This document shows positions 31,146 to 41,085 of a DNA stretch of 64,000 nucleotides, one piece after another. The translations under genes and the position numbers were made by a program. Below the pieces are notes generated by a model. That model ran no database searches. It had not been told where the DNA came from and saw only the letters and a list, made by a program, of their open reading frames with translations. Numbering within the stretch: the first letter of the stretch is position 1; the number at the start of each line of letters is the position of its first letter. This DNA is from Rhynchopus sp. YZ270_cl-10 (taxonomy: Eukaryota > Euglenozoa > Diplonemea > Diplonemida > Diplonemidae), in assembly GCA_964035575.1 (NCBI GenBank), contig OZ037913.1:186001-250000 (forward strand). Direction: 5' to 3'.

Positions 31146-34100
31146 ATGCCACACATTCCTATCCTTCATGCGCAATGCACCAGCGATTTGGGTCACCGAG
31201 CAAAGACCTCCACCACCACCACCACCACCACCACCACCCCCTCAGCAGCCTCCCAGGTTCGCTCCCTTCTTGGCATCGCAAGCAACCCTTCTCCTTCGGG
31301 GGAAAAGAAGACAAAAAAGGCGGTCTTCAACTTTAGAGAAGATAGCGAATTTTGTGACATCTCCGGACCTCCCAGGAAGGAAGAGGAGGTTGGAAGTGCA
31401 TCCCATAGGTCCACACCAGCAACCCCTCCACAGACACAACGGCTGTTTCCTCAGAAGACGACAAAGACGGTATCGTCTGGGGCGGGGCAGTTGGCGAGTT
31501 TCGTTCATGAGACACAGCGTTTGTCTGCAGATCATACGTTGGCAATGCAGTCGTTTCGTATAGAAGATTCTCATGCAACAGATGAAGAGACACAGTCGGA
31601 TTTTTCTTCTTTCGTTTATCAAACCACCGACACTTCACCGCGCAATGTGATAAAGGCAGAGAGGAGCAGAGTGTTTCTCCCTCCAACAGCAGAGTTGGCG
31701 GCTGTAGATAAGTTTTGTGATGATACTCAGAGGCGGGCGTTGGCGTTTATTGTAGAGAAAGCGAAGGCTTTGCACGATAAAGCGTTGCCAGAATTGCGGG
31801 ATCGGGTTCGCAGCTTAAAGGTGCAAGAGAAAGGGAAAGGTGGGGGCTGTTTTACCTCAGACCATTTAAGCAAGGCATTGTTGTGGATTAGAGATGAGGC
31901 GCCAATAATTATTCATATTCCCTTAGAGGCGGATGGGCGGATTGATAAGCTCCTCAACGATACGCATTTCCGAAACCAATTCGAAACCAAAATCTCCCGT
32001 GGGACCTTGGATTTCAGCAAAGGGGGGAGTCGCGCTTCCTGGGAATCCCGCCTGTTTAACAAAGAGTACGACGACGCGCTGCCGTTTCAACGACCCAAAT
32101 ATGGGTGTCTCAACATTGTTAACGATCCTGCCGGTATGGATGGCCCTATTTTCCATTTGAAAAAAAATATCTCAAAAAAAAAAAAAAAAAAACATACATT
32201 TATCCTCCCCCTTTCCCCAGGCATTGAATGCGCGACGTGCTATGGTGAAAGCTATTTGATTCTGAAAGGCTGTCGTTTGCGGACAACCTTTGCGGATCGG
32301 GATTCTTCTTGTGAGAACACTGTGGTGGCTTCGTGTGAATACCATGCACACGTTCTCGCGATGTACGCGGACGAAGAGCTGCGACGTGTTCTAGAGGTTG
32401 CGAACCGGATGCGTTTGTGGCGTGCAAGCGACTGCATCTATACGTACAAAGAGGTGCAGATCCATGGGGAGATCCGATTGTCCGACAACGTAGACATTGT
32501 GGTGCTTGCGAAGGACGCCTCTAAGGAACCAGGCATGCGAGCAAAGGTGCAACAGTTCTGCAAAAAGAACTCCTGCCACTACGTCGTGCGCGACGACACC
32601 TTTGCGCGCGACAGCTTTGACGGGAATATGTGGGCTGCCGTTCGCGGGGCTCCTGCCTCCAAGCCTGCCGGGTTTCTGGACGACCCTTACTCCAGACTCC
32701 CTTCCTTTATTGTTAACACCGAATCGACCGGGGAGGAGATCAAAGACAAAGATAAAGATAAAGACGCTCCCAAAGCTGCGGATTCTAAGAAGGGGGGAAA
32801 GAAAGGGAGGGAGGAGGAGGAGGAGGAGGTGTCCTTCTGCATGGACGATTTCTTCGCGTATGGGACAGGGTTGAGGTTTGAGAGTATGTCGACCGAGGCG
32901 TGTGGGGGTGGGGTGAGTGCTGGTGGTGGTGGTGGTGATGGTGTGCCCCCGTCGCGTGTGGTGAGAATGCCCTCCAGTGGGTTTGGCTCGTCCTTCTGTA
33001 TGGATGATTTCTTTGCCTTTGATGGAAGGTCGCCCCTCCGTTTTGATGCCGCCAAGCCAAGCTCTCTTAGGTTTGGCTCGTCATCCTTCTGCATGGACGA
33101 CTTCTTCGCATATGGGGAAGGGAAGGAGGAAGGTAAACCGGAGGTTGCGGTGTTGCGTAGGGACTCCACGGCCACTGTTCACTTTGGCTCGTCCTCCTTC
33201 TGCATGGACGACTTCTTTGCGTATGGGGAAGGGGGAGGGAAAAGGAAAGGGGCTGCAGACGGCACTTCAGCTAAGGTGAAGGTGGTGATCAGACCTCCCG
33301 GATTTGGCTCATCCTCCTTCTGCATGGATGACTTCTTCGCATACGGGGAGGAAGGGGTGTCTGTGGAGGGTCCTGCAGCGAAGATGGTGAAGGTGGTGAG
33401 AGACACCAGACCTCCCGGGTTTGGCTCTTCCTCCTTCTGCATGGACGACTTCTTTGCGTATGGGGAGGAAGGGGAAGGGGGGTCTGTCAAAGGCCCTGCA
33501 ACTACAACTAAGGTGAGAGACACCAGACCCATCCGGTTTGATTCGTCCTCCTTCTGCATGGACGACTTCTTTGCGTACGGGGAGGAAGGGGAAGGCGGGT
33601 CTGTAGAGGTGAGGGACACCAAACCCCCTGGATTTGGCTCGTCCTCCTTCTGCATGGACGATTTCTTTGCGTATGGGGAAGGGGGGTCTGTGGAGGGTCC
33701 TGCAGTTAAGGTGAAGGACACTAAGCCTATTGGGTTTGGGTCTTCATCCTTCTGCATGGATGACTTCTTTGCGTATGGGGAGGAGGGGGATGTGGGTAAA
33801 CCAAAGCGTATGGGGTTTGGTTCGTCTTCCTTCTGTATGGATGATTTCTTTGCTTATGACGGTGCGGATCCTCTGGGGGATGGTTCTTCTTCTTCGTCTT
33901 CTTCTATTGACTCTTCTTCCTCTTGCATGCCAGGGGATCTCTTTGGGTGTGACTCTGTGTCTGTGGGTAAAAGAGAAGAACCAGAGCTGGAGATCAGCCT
34001 GAACGGCTGGGCCTGCCCCGATTGCACCTATGTTAGTAGCTTTACTTCGAAGTGTTGTGGTGTTTGTGGGTATCTCAGCGAAGAAATGGCACTGCGGGAA

Positions 34101-34172
34101 CAGCGTGCGAAGCTGTCCCTCCGTGTCTCACAGCACCTTCACACCCGAGTTGGGGAGTTTATACCAGCATGA
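31146..34172 (+). CDS. DUF3626-like protein with ten FCMDDFFAYG repeats and a RanBP2-type zinc finger
   Basis: Exons 31146-32133 and 32221-34172 give 979 residues. Residues about 180-460 follow the DUF3626 pattern known from bacteria: FRNQFETKISRGTLD, WESRLFNKEYDDA, RPKYGCLNI and YKEVQIHGEIRLSDNVD. DUF3626 has no established role that I can name; a toxin- or ADP-ribosyltransferase-like link is only a possibility. Residues about 530-880 contain ten copies of a unit built on SSFCMDDFFAYGE, spaced by 15-40 variable, Gly-, Lys- and Pro-rich residues. A WxCxxC...CxxC zinc finger of RanBP2/NZF type follows near 924-950; such fingers bind ubiquitin or RNA. The 87-nt intron is in frame and has no stop. 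The domain set may mean transfer of a bacterial domain into a eukaryotic scaffold (inference). The start is the first ATG after a pyrimidine tract. Confidence 0.83.
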   Translation: MPHIPILHAQCTSDLGHRAKTSTTTTTTTTTPSAASQVRSLLGIASNPSPSGEKKTKKAVFNFREDSEFCDISGPPRKEEEVGSASHRSTPATPPQTQRLFPQKTTKTVSSGAGQLASFVHETQRLSADHTLAMQSFRIEDSHATDEETQSDFSSFVYQTTDTSPRNVIKAERSRVFLPPTAELAAVDKFCDDTQRRALAFIVEKAKALHDKALPELRDRVRSLKVQEKGKGGGCFTSDHLSKALLWIRDEAPIIIHIPLEADGRIDKLLNDTHFRNQFETKISRGTLDFSKGGSRASWESRLFNKEYDDALPFQRPKYGCLNIVNDPAGMDGPIFHLKKNISKKKKKKHTFILPLSPGIECATCYGESYLILKGCRLRTTFADRDSSCENTVVASCEYHAHVLAMYADEELRRVLEVANRMRLWRASDCIYTYKEVQIHGEIRLSDNVDIVVLAKDASKEPGMRAKVQQFCKKNSCHYVVRDDTFARDSFDGNMWAAVRGAPASKPAGFLDDPYSRLPSFIVNTESTGEEIKDKDKDKDAPKAADSKKGGKKGREEEEEEVSFCMDDFFAYGTGLRFESMSTEACGGGVSAGGGGGDGVPPSRVVRMPSSGFGSSFCMDDFFAFDGRSPLRFDAAKPSSLRFGSSSFCMDDFFAYGEGKEEGKPEVAVLRRDSTATVHFGSSSFCMDDFFAYGEGGGKRKGAADGTSAKVKVVIRPPGFGSSSFCMDDFFAYGEEGVSVEGPAAKMVKVVRDTRPPGFGSSSFCMDDFFAYGEEGEGGSVKGPATTTKVRDTRPIRFDSSSFCMDDFFAYGEEGEGGSVEVRDTKPPGFGSSSFCMDDFFAYGEGGSVEGPAVKVKDTKPIGFGSSSFCMDDFFAYGEEGDVGKPKRMGFGSSSFCMDDFFAYDGADPLGDGSSSSSSSIDSSSSCMPGDLFGCDSVSVGKREEPELEISLNGWACPDCTYVSSFTSKCCGVCGYLSEEMALREQRAKLSLRVSQHLHTRVGEFIPA
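32829..33880 (+). repeat. Ten tandem units encoding FCMDDFFAYG
   Basis: The core is almost invariant at DNA level (TCCTTCTGCATGGACGA, TTCTTTGCGTATGGGGA) while the spacers vary in length and sequence. This suggests repeated unit duplication with strong selection on, or recent conversion of, the core. Confidence 0.95.
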
Positions 34173-36775
34173 TAACCCTCATAGTTTGTGGGGATTTCTT
34201 GGGTAGATTCTACGTGAAATTTCATTTCATTTTTCAAAAAAAGAGCCTTTTTTTTGTGTTGATTCCCGCAACTGCAGAAAAAAATGAAAAGAAAAAAAAG
34301 GTAGTGTTGTGCGGCACCTTTCCTATTCTGCACAATGATAATGTTAGTTTCCTCTCTCCCTTTTTTATGATTTTTTTTGTATCAATTTGGGGGGGAATGA
34401 CTGTGAGGGGCAGGGGAGGGTGTGATGCCACGTTATCCCTTTCTCTCAGCGAAAACTGTCTTGCGCATCGTACCAGCCCTGTTGCTAACACGATGTTCGA
34501 TGAGGACTGTTCTCCCTGAGGGTTGGGTGTGTCTGGTGTGCTGGTGTATGCACTTTAGTTGCGGTGTTGAGGCGTTTGCATCTCTGCTTGGTTCACGTAC
34601 CGTGGGGGACACCTGACATTCGCAACCTTCAACTCTCCGTCTTATAACACAATGGCACTGATCATTTAGTATCACTCCTTTGGGTTTGCGGTCTTTGTGA
34701 GGCGTGTGTATGTCAGATTAGTTTACGTAGGGTGGGGAACACCTATAGCAAAGGGGAAGGGGTGTGTGTGTGAGGGGAGAGGTGTGAGCAGTAGAAAGAC
34801 GTTGTGAGTTGTCACCTTTCCCCATCTCTTCTTTGTGGATGGATGGATGAGTGTGTCGTATTTGGCAAAACTGCGCTTGGGGGTTCATTGTACCATCTTT
34901 TCTTCTATTGAAGCCTACAGAAAAGGGAGGTTATAAAGTGAGCCCTTTCGATGTGCACTGCTCTGGAACAATGAGTGGGGTAGAGGGTCTCTGGCATCTT
35001 CCGCACTTTAGTGCAAGGGTCTACCATAGGACGATCGTTTGCACCTGGTGGTTTGTGATGCACATCTTACATCATTTCCCCCCTCATTCGTCCTGCGAGT
35101 GAACAGGGAAGGTACCAAACGCTAACACAGGGTGACATCAGGTCAAATCTCCCCTGGAGCAGAGAAAATTCAGTGGTGATGTGGGTGGGGTAGGGCACTG
35201 CAGGTTCTTGCAGACTCGAGGCTGGCCAGATGCAGAGGGGGGGCTTGGTTGTGTAACGTTGACATGAGATGTGCGTGTCGTGTACTGCCATGTGTTACAT
35301 TATCCCTATTATGTGTACCGACCTCACCGTGGTGGCAATGTGGATGATCTTGGGGTGGGCTTGGGGAGGGGAGGGTGTTATTTTGTGAGGCACCCCTTCT
35401 GTTTGAGGTATGCAGAATGGTTTGCGTGTTGATACAGTTGACTGCGTGGGCAGATGAAACGAGATGTGAGATGAGAGGTGAGAGATGAGAGATGAGAGGG
35501 GGGGGTTCTGTGCATTTGCCAGCTTTGTTTTGGTAACAAATCATCGTCTGTGCATTCGCTGCTGGGGGGTAATTCGAAGACCCTGTTCCCGAGGGTGGGG
35601 ATGTGGGAGTGGGGGTCTTGTTGTGGAGGACGTTTTGCTTTGCAAACACCACGAAGAGGGCTTGGGTTGTGAAGGATGTCGCGACTGTTATGATCCTTGC
35701 AGGGTTGTGGTCCTAGTGGAGGTGGAGAGGAGTGTTTCCGCTCACACACACACAGTACCTAGAAAGCTTGCACATCTCAACGGTGCGGTGCTTCTCAGGA
35801 TACGCCTTTGCTGCGGTGGTGTTTAGGTCGTGTCCAAAGCAGTGTGGTACTCTCACTGTGTTGTTGTGGACAGAGGCAGCATCTGATACCTCGATGATGC
35901 GATGTCCCACCCATGGCTCTTCGTTTTGCACATATCACCTTCGTCGCATACGAGACGAGACTCCGCTTAGCCCAGTCACCGAGTCCGCCTCCTGTAAGCA
36001 CTTTTATTGCGTCCATGTGACCTTCCGTGTTTCCTATGCTTGTCATGTCCTCCATCGTTGCGATATTTGTCTCTGGTGTCGAGGGCATCAAAGGAGGACA
36101 TTTTCGAGTATGCGTCCTACGAGATGCTGCAGTTTAACTCCTTTCTCTTCTCTTCTCAAGACCGCGAAGGAACAGCGAGCAACACATCGGTTGTGGAGTA
36201 TGTTGTCGAGTCCAATTTCATGAACACCCCACGTTCATTATTTTCCCAGGCCGCGCAAAACTCTTTCATAATACTATATACTATATTATATTATATTATA
36301 TTATATACTATATTATTGAATGTCGTGGCGCGATTCGCTGAAGCTCTCTTCCAACGAAAACACTCATATCCCGGTAGGGTCTTAAGACTAACTTAAAACC
36401 GAAGCCAACGTCACAACGCTCTTTTAACGGGAGCATTGAGGCAGATTCCAACCATGACTCTCTTTAAAGCATTGTCTCGTCTTCTAAGCTTCGAGGCGAG
36501 GTGGTAAATGGTATTTTCCACGAATACTGAGGGCGGCTTGCCGCTCCCTCTTGCATGGTGTACGACCCGCTTTCAGAGAAGTCACCTTGACCCTCCCTTA
36601 TTACTCACAGTGGAAGTGAGAGGAGATCCCTGAGAAGCAAGGTTTGCTGCGTGATCCCAACATGGTCGTGATACTGCAGTTCAGAGAATCAAGCGGCCTT
36701 CTACACCAACACCCCACCACCCCTCCACCCCCTCATTAAGAACCAAAAGAAAGCAAAACACAACCCCAAGCAACC
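34173..36775. other. 2.6-kb intergenic region, possibly holding a decayed gene
   Basis: Base composition at 34400-36250 is more gene-like than other spacers, but no long clean frame is present. Two similar 50-base segments lie at 34569 and 34700. A TA-rich tract is at 36277-36312. Stems GAGGG/CTCCCTC and CTCAC/GTGAG lie near 36527 and 36607. See the separate entry for coding-like traces. Confidence 0.55.
35480..36396 (+). other. Coding-like traces, possible broken gene or missed exons
   Basis: Near 35560 one frame reads LLGGNSKTLF, similar to the LGGNSKT motif of kinesin motors. Near 36090-36250 another reads EDIFEYASYEMLQFNSFLF with good-looking composition. A GTAAGC donor-like site lies at 35993. 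I could not link these into one credible gene, and no other kinesin motif was found nearby. It may be a relic, real exons of a gene I cannot build, or chance. Confidence 0.3.
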
Positions 36776-38362
36776 ATGGCGAACCGCTCCCTGGTGGACG
36801 TTGCGTTCACCACCGATGTTGTGAACATTATCATGCAGGTACGGATCCCCCCTCTCCCTTCTCCCCTCCTTTTTCCTCCCCCCTGCCGTTGACAACTTTC
36901 CTTTCAACAGGACCCAGCCTTCCTGCTGACGTGGTTCATCCAAGAGGCGAAGGACAACCCGGTGCACGTAGTGATTGATGTGTTGTGCATTGTGTTTATC
37001 TTTTATATGTGGCGGCAGAAGCCGTTCCACCCAGACCGCAAGCCTCCTGGTGAGGAGCCTACACAGAAGGAGAAGGAGGATCTGATCCGGGCGTGGTGTG
37101 ATAAGAAGATCAGCACAGAGCCGGACAATGTGTCGTTCAACCGCCCCTGCCAGAAGGTGCCCTTCACGGAGCGTGTTGTGCTCAGCGCGGATGGGGACGA
37201 CATCACCCTTGCTGGTGTCGATGGTGTGTGTAAAGATTACTGCAGCTTCAACTACCTCCGTCTGGCAGGCCACGAGCGTGTGGTCAGCAACAGCCTTACC
37301 ACCATCGACCACTACGGAGTGGGGTCTTGTGGACCACGTGGTTTTTATGGTACAGTGCAGCCCCACCTGGTGCTCGAGGAGCAGCTGAAGCATGTGTTCG
37401 GGACGCACTCAGCAATCATCTACAGCTTCCAGTTCTCCACAACGGCCTCCATCATCCCGGCCTTCTCCGGCGGCAAGGACGTTCTGATTGTGGACAAGGG
37501 TGTGAATATGGGGATCTGCACTGGGGTTGATCTGAGCAGGTCGACCATTAAGTACTACAACCACAATGACATGGCGGATCTCGAGAGCAAGCTTGCGGAA
37601 ATCGACGCAAAACAGGCAAAAAGCAAGAACATCACAAGACGCTGGATTGTCACCGAGGGGGTGTTCCGCAACTACGGCGACGTGGCAAAGCTGGACGAGA
37701 TCGTGCGGCTGAAGCAGAAGTATAAGTTCAGACTCATCCTCGACGACAGCTATGGCCTGGGCGCTTTGGGGAGCACAGGGCGCGGCACGCCTGAGGAGTA
37801 CGGCATCCCGACCTCGGAATGCGATGTGTACGTCGGCTCTATGGACGCTGCCTTGGGGAGCGTCGGTGGCTTCTGTGTAGGCGGGAACATGGTGTGCGAC
37901 CACCAGCGGCTGTCGTCCGCGGGGTACTGCTTCTCGGCGTCTCTGCCGCCGTTCTGTGCTGTGGCGGCGACGACGGCGTTGAACGTTATGCTTGAGGAGC
38001 CTGACCGCTGTGCCTCTGTGCAGAACAACGCTGAAGCCATGCGCAGTGTCTTCACCGGCCGTGGCTTCATTTTCCCTGAGAACTGCCGCAAATCGCCGGT
38101 CATCCACCTGAAATTCCCTGCCTCTTCGCAGCTCTCCATCCGCGACCAAAGCAACTGCTTCGAAGCCGCCTGCCAAGAGCTCCTCACCCACAACATCGCA
38201 ACCACACGCCCTATCTACGCAGAGACCGACCTCCACCAACCCCCTCCCAGTCTCCGTATCGTTGTTGGAAGCACCGTAACCCCAGAAGCTGCGTCTCAAG
38301 TCGCAACCACTGTCTCCGATGTTGTATTAAACGCAATGAAAAAGGCGGAGGATGAAGAGTAG
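36776..38362 (+). CDS. SPTLC1: Serine palmitoyltransferase subunit 1 (LCB1/SPTLC1 type), two exons
   Basis: Exons 36776-36838 and 36911-38362 give 504 residues. The enzyme joins serine and palmitoyl-CoA in the first step of sphingolipid synthesis in the ER membrane. An N-terminal span (VVIDVLCIVFIFYMW) lies near 40-55. The alpha-oxoamine synthase fold follows, with YGVGSCGPRGFYGT, the segment that holds the human neuropathy-linked Cys. The site of the PLP lysine is replaced by GSMDAALGSVGGF, as in the non-catalytic LCB1 subunit, and GYCFSASLPP is conserved. A catalytic LCB2 partner must be coded elsewhere. The 72-nt intron starts GTACGG and ends CTTTCAACAG. The start is preceded by a CCCCTCATTAAG acceptor-like site. 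Confidence 0.95.
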
Positions 38363-38555
38363 AGAGGGAGAGAGAGAGAATGAAAAGGACATCCCATACG
38401 TGACCCTAATACACAAATAATTGGCCCGAAAAAATGGCCTCGAAAATATAGATAATGTGCGGTGGAATGGTTCTGCTTTTCTTGTCTGTTGAAAAAGGAA
38501 TATGATATTATGCGCAGATAGGAGAGACTACACGAGAACGCTTTTTATCATTGAA

Positions 38556-38606
38556 GGCGACTTAATCAGGAGAGGTTTAAGTTCATCCACAAAGTTTCTT
38601 CTTTTT
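38556..38606 (+). repeat. Family-3 hairpin repeat with changed stem
   Basis: AAGGCG, stem ACTTAA, loop TCAGGAGAGG, stem TTTAAGT, then TCATCCACAAAGTTTCTTC. Both sides of the stem differ from the CTAAGC/GCTTAG type, yet pairing is kept. Confidence 0.75.
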
Positions 38607-38611
38607 ATTGA

Positions 38612-38660
38612 AAGATGTGTGTGCACGAGACTCACATTCATCTTACAAGCTTTCTTTTAT
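38612..38660 (+). repeat. Family-3 hairpin repeat, GTGTG-stem type
   Basis: TGTGTG, loop CACGAGAC, TCACA, then TTCATCTTACAAGCTTTC. Confidence 0.7.
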
Positions 38661-38835
38661 TACGGGGGAGGGGAGAAAGGGGGGGCTTTTCCATATGGGT
38701 GCGCTTGTTTATGCCACCCATCTTTTTCACAGGGTCCTTTTTTTTAAAGGGGGGTTACGATTGCCGACAGTTTCGGGTTTAGTACATGTCTTACTTAACC
38801 TTGACTATGCCTTTCGCCACCTCGGGTTTTCTTTA

Positions 38836-38886
38836 AAGGTGACTAAGTATGAGAGGCTTAGGATCATCTTATAAACTTTTCTTTTT
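38836..38886 (+). repeat. Family-3 hairpin repeat
   Basis: AAGGTGA, stem CTAAG, loop TATGAGAGG, stem CTTAG, then GATCATCTTATAAAC and a T-rich tail. Confidence 0.85.
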
Positions 38887-39230
38887 TGTTTTATTATGAA
38901 AAATTTTCAGTCTCCCATGCCGAAAAAAAGAATGCTTTCCTGTCTTTTTGGTGCCCTTTTTCCTTTGCTCTCTGGCCTCATATTCCCCCCCTTTTTCGCT
39001 TTACGTTTCAAAAAGAAGACAATATTGTACAATGCATTGCGAGATACATTCATCGTACACTTTTCCCCTTTTCTTCCCCTCCTTTTCCCCCTCTTTTGGC
39101 ATTGGCGTAGACTACCCCATTTTACCCCCATTTTTTCCGTTCTCTTTATTCCCTTTACTTTGAAGGCGAGAGCGTCATGATTTTCTTTTCTCACAAGGTG
39201 ATTATAGGTTTCACCCCCTTTTTTTTTTTG

Positions 39231-39416
39231 ACCTCATGAAATGAAGGAGGAAAATAGAAACAAAGCATTTTTGAACACATTTTGCGGTTCTGGGGACGAA
39301 AACCGCGCTGCAGAACTATGCCTCACTAAAACAGGTCGAGGTGTGTGCGTTTCACAACCTCTCTCATAGGGGGGGTTTTTTTTTTCGTGCGATAAGTGTT
39401 AAGTTTCTATTTTTCT
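39231..39416 (+). ncRNA. Candidate structured RNA or repeat, copy 2
   Basis: Matches 16579-16750 with scattered small changes. The GCGGTT...AACCGC hairpin is kept, and a G/T run interrupts the end. Unlike copy 1, it is not directly upstream of a gene (the next start is 1.7 kb away), which argues for a repeat or RNA gene over a 5' leader. Confidence 0.45.
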
Positions 39417-39439
39417 CTCTTTTCTGCTGAAATTTTTAA

Positions 39440-39556
39440 TGTCATTATCGTATTCGTACAAATTATTGTAAATATGTTCGACCTTTTCAGGATTTTTTTT
39501 CTGGAAGTTCGACCTTTTTTTACGATAATTTGCCGAATTTGACGAATACGGTATTT
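39440..39556. mobile_element. Palindromic MITE-like element
   Basis: The left arm (ATCGTATTCGT, AAATTATTGTAAA) is the imperfect reverse complement of the right arm (TTTACGATAATTT, ACGAATACGGTA). Inside, GTTCGACCTTTT occurs twice. No coding capacity. The size and terminal inverted repeats fit a miniature DNA transposon or an old palindrome. Target-site duplications are not clear. Confidence 0.5.
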
Positions 39557-39572
39557 TAGTTTTCTTCAATAA

Positions 39573-39620
39573 AGATGAATGTGCACGAGAGGCACATTCA
39601 TCTTAGATTTTCTTTTTGTC
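39573..39620 (+). repeat. Family-3 hairpin repeat, perfect 11-bp stem
   Basis: GATGAATGTGC pairs perfectly with GCACATTCATC around the loop ACGAGAG, then TTAGATTTTCTTTTT. This is the most stable member of the family. Confidence 0.9.
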
Positions 39621-41085
39621 TTTTTCCCCTACGGGGAAGATAGGCTCCATTCTCCTTATCAACCAAAGATATTGGACGCTACCCATTTTGCACACACTAT
39701 GTACGTGTGCAAAGTTTTGTATTTGGGGGTGGGGTGGGGGGTGGGGGGGATGGGGTAGGTATGATAGTTGTGTTTGTCTATTCTCACGTATTTTACCGTC
39801 AGAACATAAAAGGCGGTGACCTATGCTTTAGATGTGTTATTTGTTATGCAGCAAAAAAAAAAAAAGCAAAATATGTCATAAATATTCAATACACCCATCA
39901 TCAAGGAATAGAGACAAGGGTAAGCGGTTCTCATTGCGTTTTGTTCTCTTTTAAGGTGAGAGGTTTTCGGCTTTTATCCAAGCATTTTTTTGGGGGTATA
40001 AAGAGGTTGCGTGGCCTTACGGGCGGTGTGAACCACCTCCGTTCTCTTACGGTATGGATCACTCACGTCATGAACATAATCGAGCTGCGTTTTTTAGCTC
40101 GTTTTTGTCAAACTACTCTTTTGTTTCTTTCCCCCCCAAGGTGATCAAAGCGGAGTCTGGGGATGAAAGACCCCAGTCAAGGCGATTTTTTTTTTGTCAA
40201 AGATCGGCCTGCTTTAAATCCTTCTTTTAAAATGCACTGTGTGATCGACCACCGAACTGCACACCACACACCGGGAAGAAGAGTACAGGGGTGATTTCAA
40301 TTATGTCACCCACTGGTCTCTCTTCCCCACCCCCCCACACCCCCCCCCATTTTTCGATGACCAAAGCAGAGGGAGGCTTCAGCCCCAAACTTTTCTCTGT
40401 TTCTTCTTCTCTTGCACCCCCGTTTTGTTTTATATTACCCACTTTTCCAAACAACCACAAACTGGTCCTTTGAGGCACTGTAGCACACTGGAGATAAACG
40501 AACCATCTCCTAAAATTATAGGTAGGTAGCTGGGACATGGTAACAGAGTCTTCCTTAGGGCGATCCCTTCTTTTGTCATGCAGGTGTGAAGCCGAAATGT
40601 GAGTTTTTCCCCCCAGGTAGTTTGCTTTGGCACTCTGCGAGATGGGGTGGGGGGGGGAAATGATGTTGCGTATATGTTCTGCAGTTTTTCTTGTGGTTGC
40701 CTTTTTGTATGTGTGCCAGGTAGCTGCGATGTCTAAAAGGCATCGTGTGTGCTAGTCCACCTCAGATGCAAATACTTTCGGGGTTTGATTACCCCCACGG
40801 AGTGTCAGTGTACAGAGATATTTTGTTTACAGATGTGCATGTAGGTAAGGCATGCGTATATTTTACCCTGTCTTTGTTCTGCACTGTTTTTACTTTCTTC
40901 AGATTCTTCGTGGGGGGAAAATGTGGAGTGGGAAAACTTACAATAATCTTGCAATCTTTTGCAAACAACACGAAAAAAAAAAAACAGATGTTTTGTATTT
41001 TTTGTGAACGTACTTCCTCTGTCCTCTTTTCCCAGATCTTCCCTTTTCTCTACCCACCCCTTTGCAGGGAAACAAAAACGACAAA

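Larger units (their letters stand above)
38363..41085. other. 2.7-kb repeat-rich intergenic region
   Basis: No gene is supported. It contains four family-3 hairpins (38556, 38612, 38836, 39573), the second copy of the 170-bp structured repeat (39231) and a palindromic MITE-like element (39440). Further T-rich sequence leads to a CCCTTTGCAG acceptor before the ATP synthase gene. Confidence 0.75.

Noticed and set aside
35795-36091. Minus-strand frame starting MMPSTPETNIATMEDM
   Set aside because: The composition is fair, but it is short, has no partner exons or domain, and would be the only minus-strand gene in the window.
36277-36312. TA-rich tract as promoter or origin
   Set aside because: Simple-sequence tract with no supporting context.
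36465-36520. Short frame MTLFKALSRLLSFEARW with a GTAAAT site after it
   Set aside because: Too short to support as a first exon, and no following exon was found in phase.
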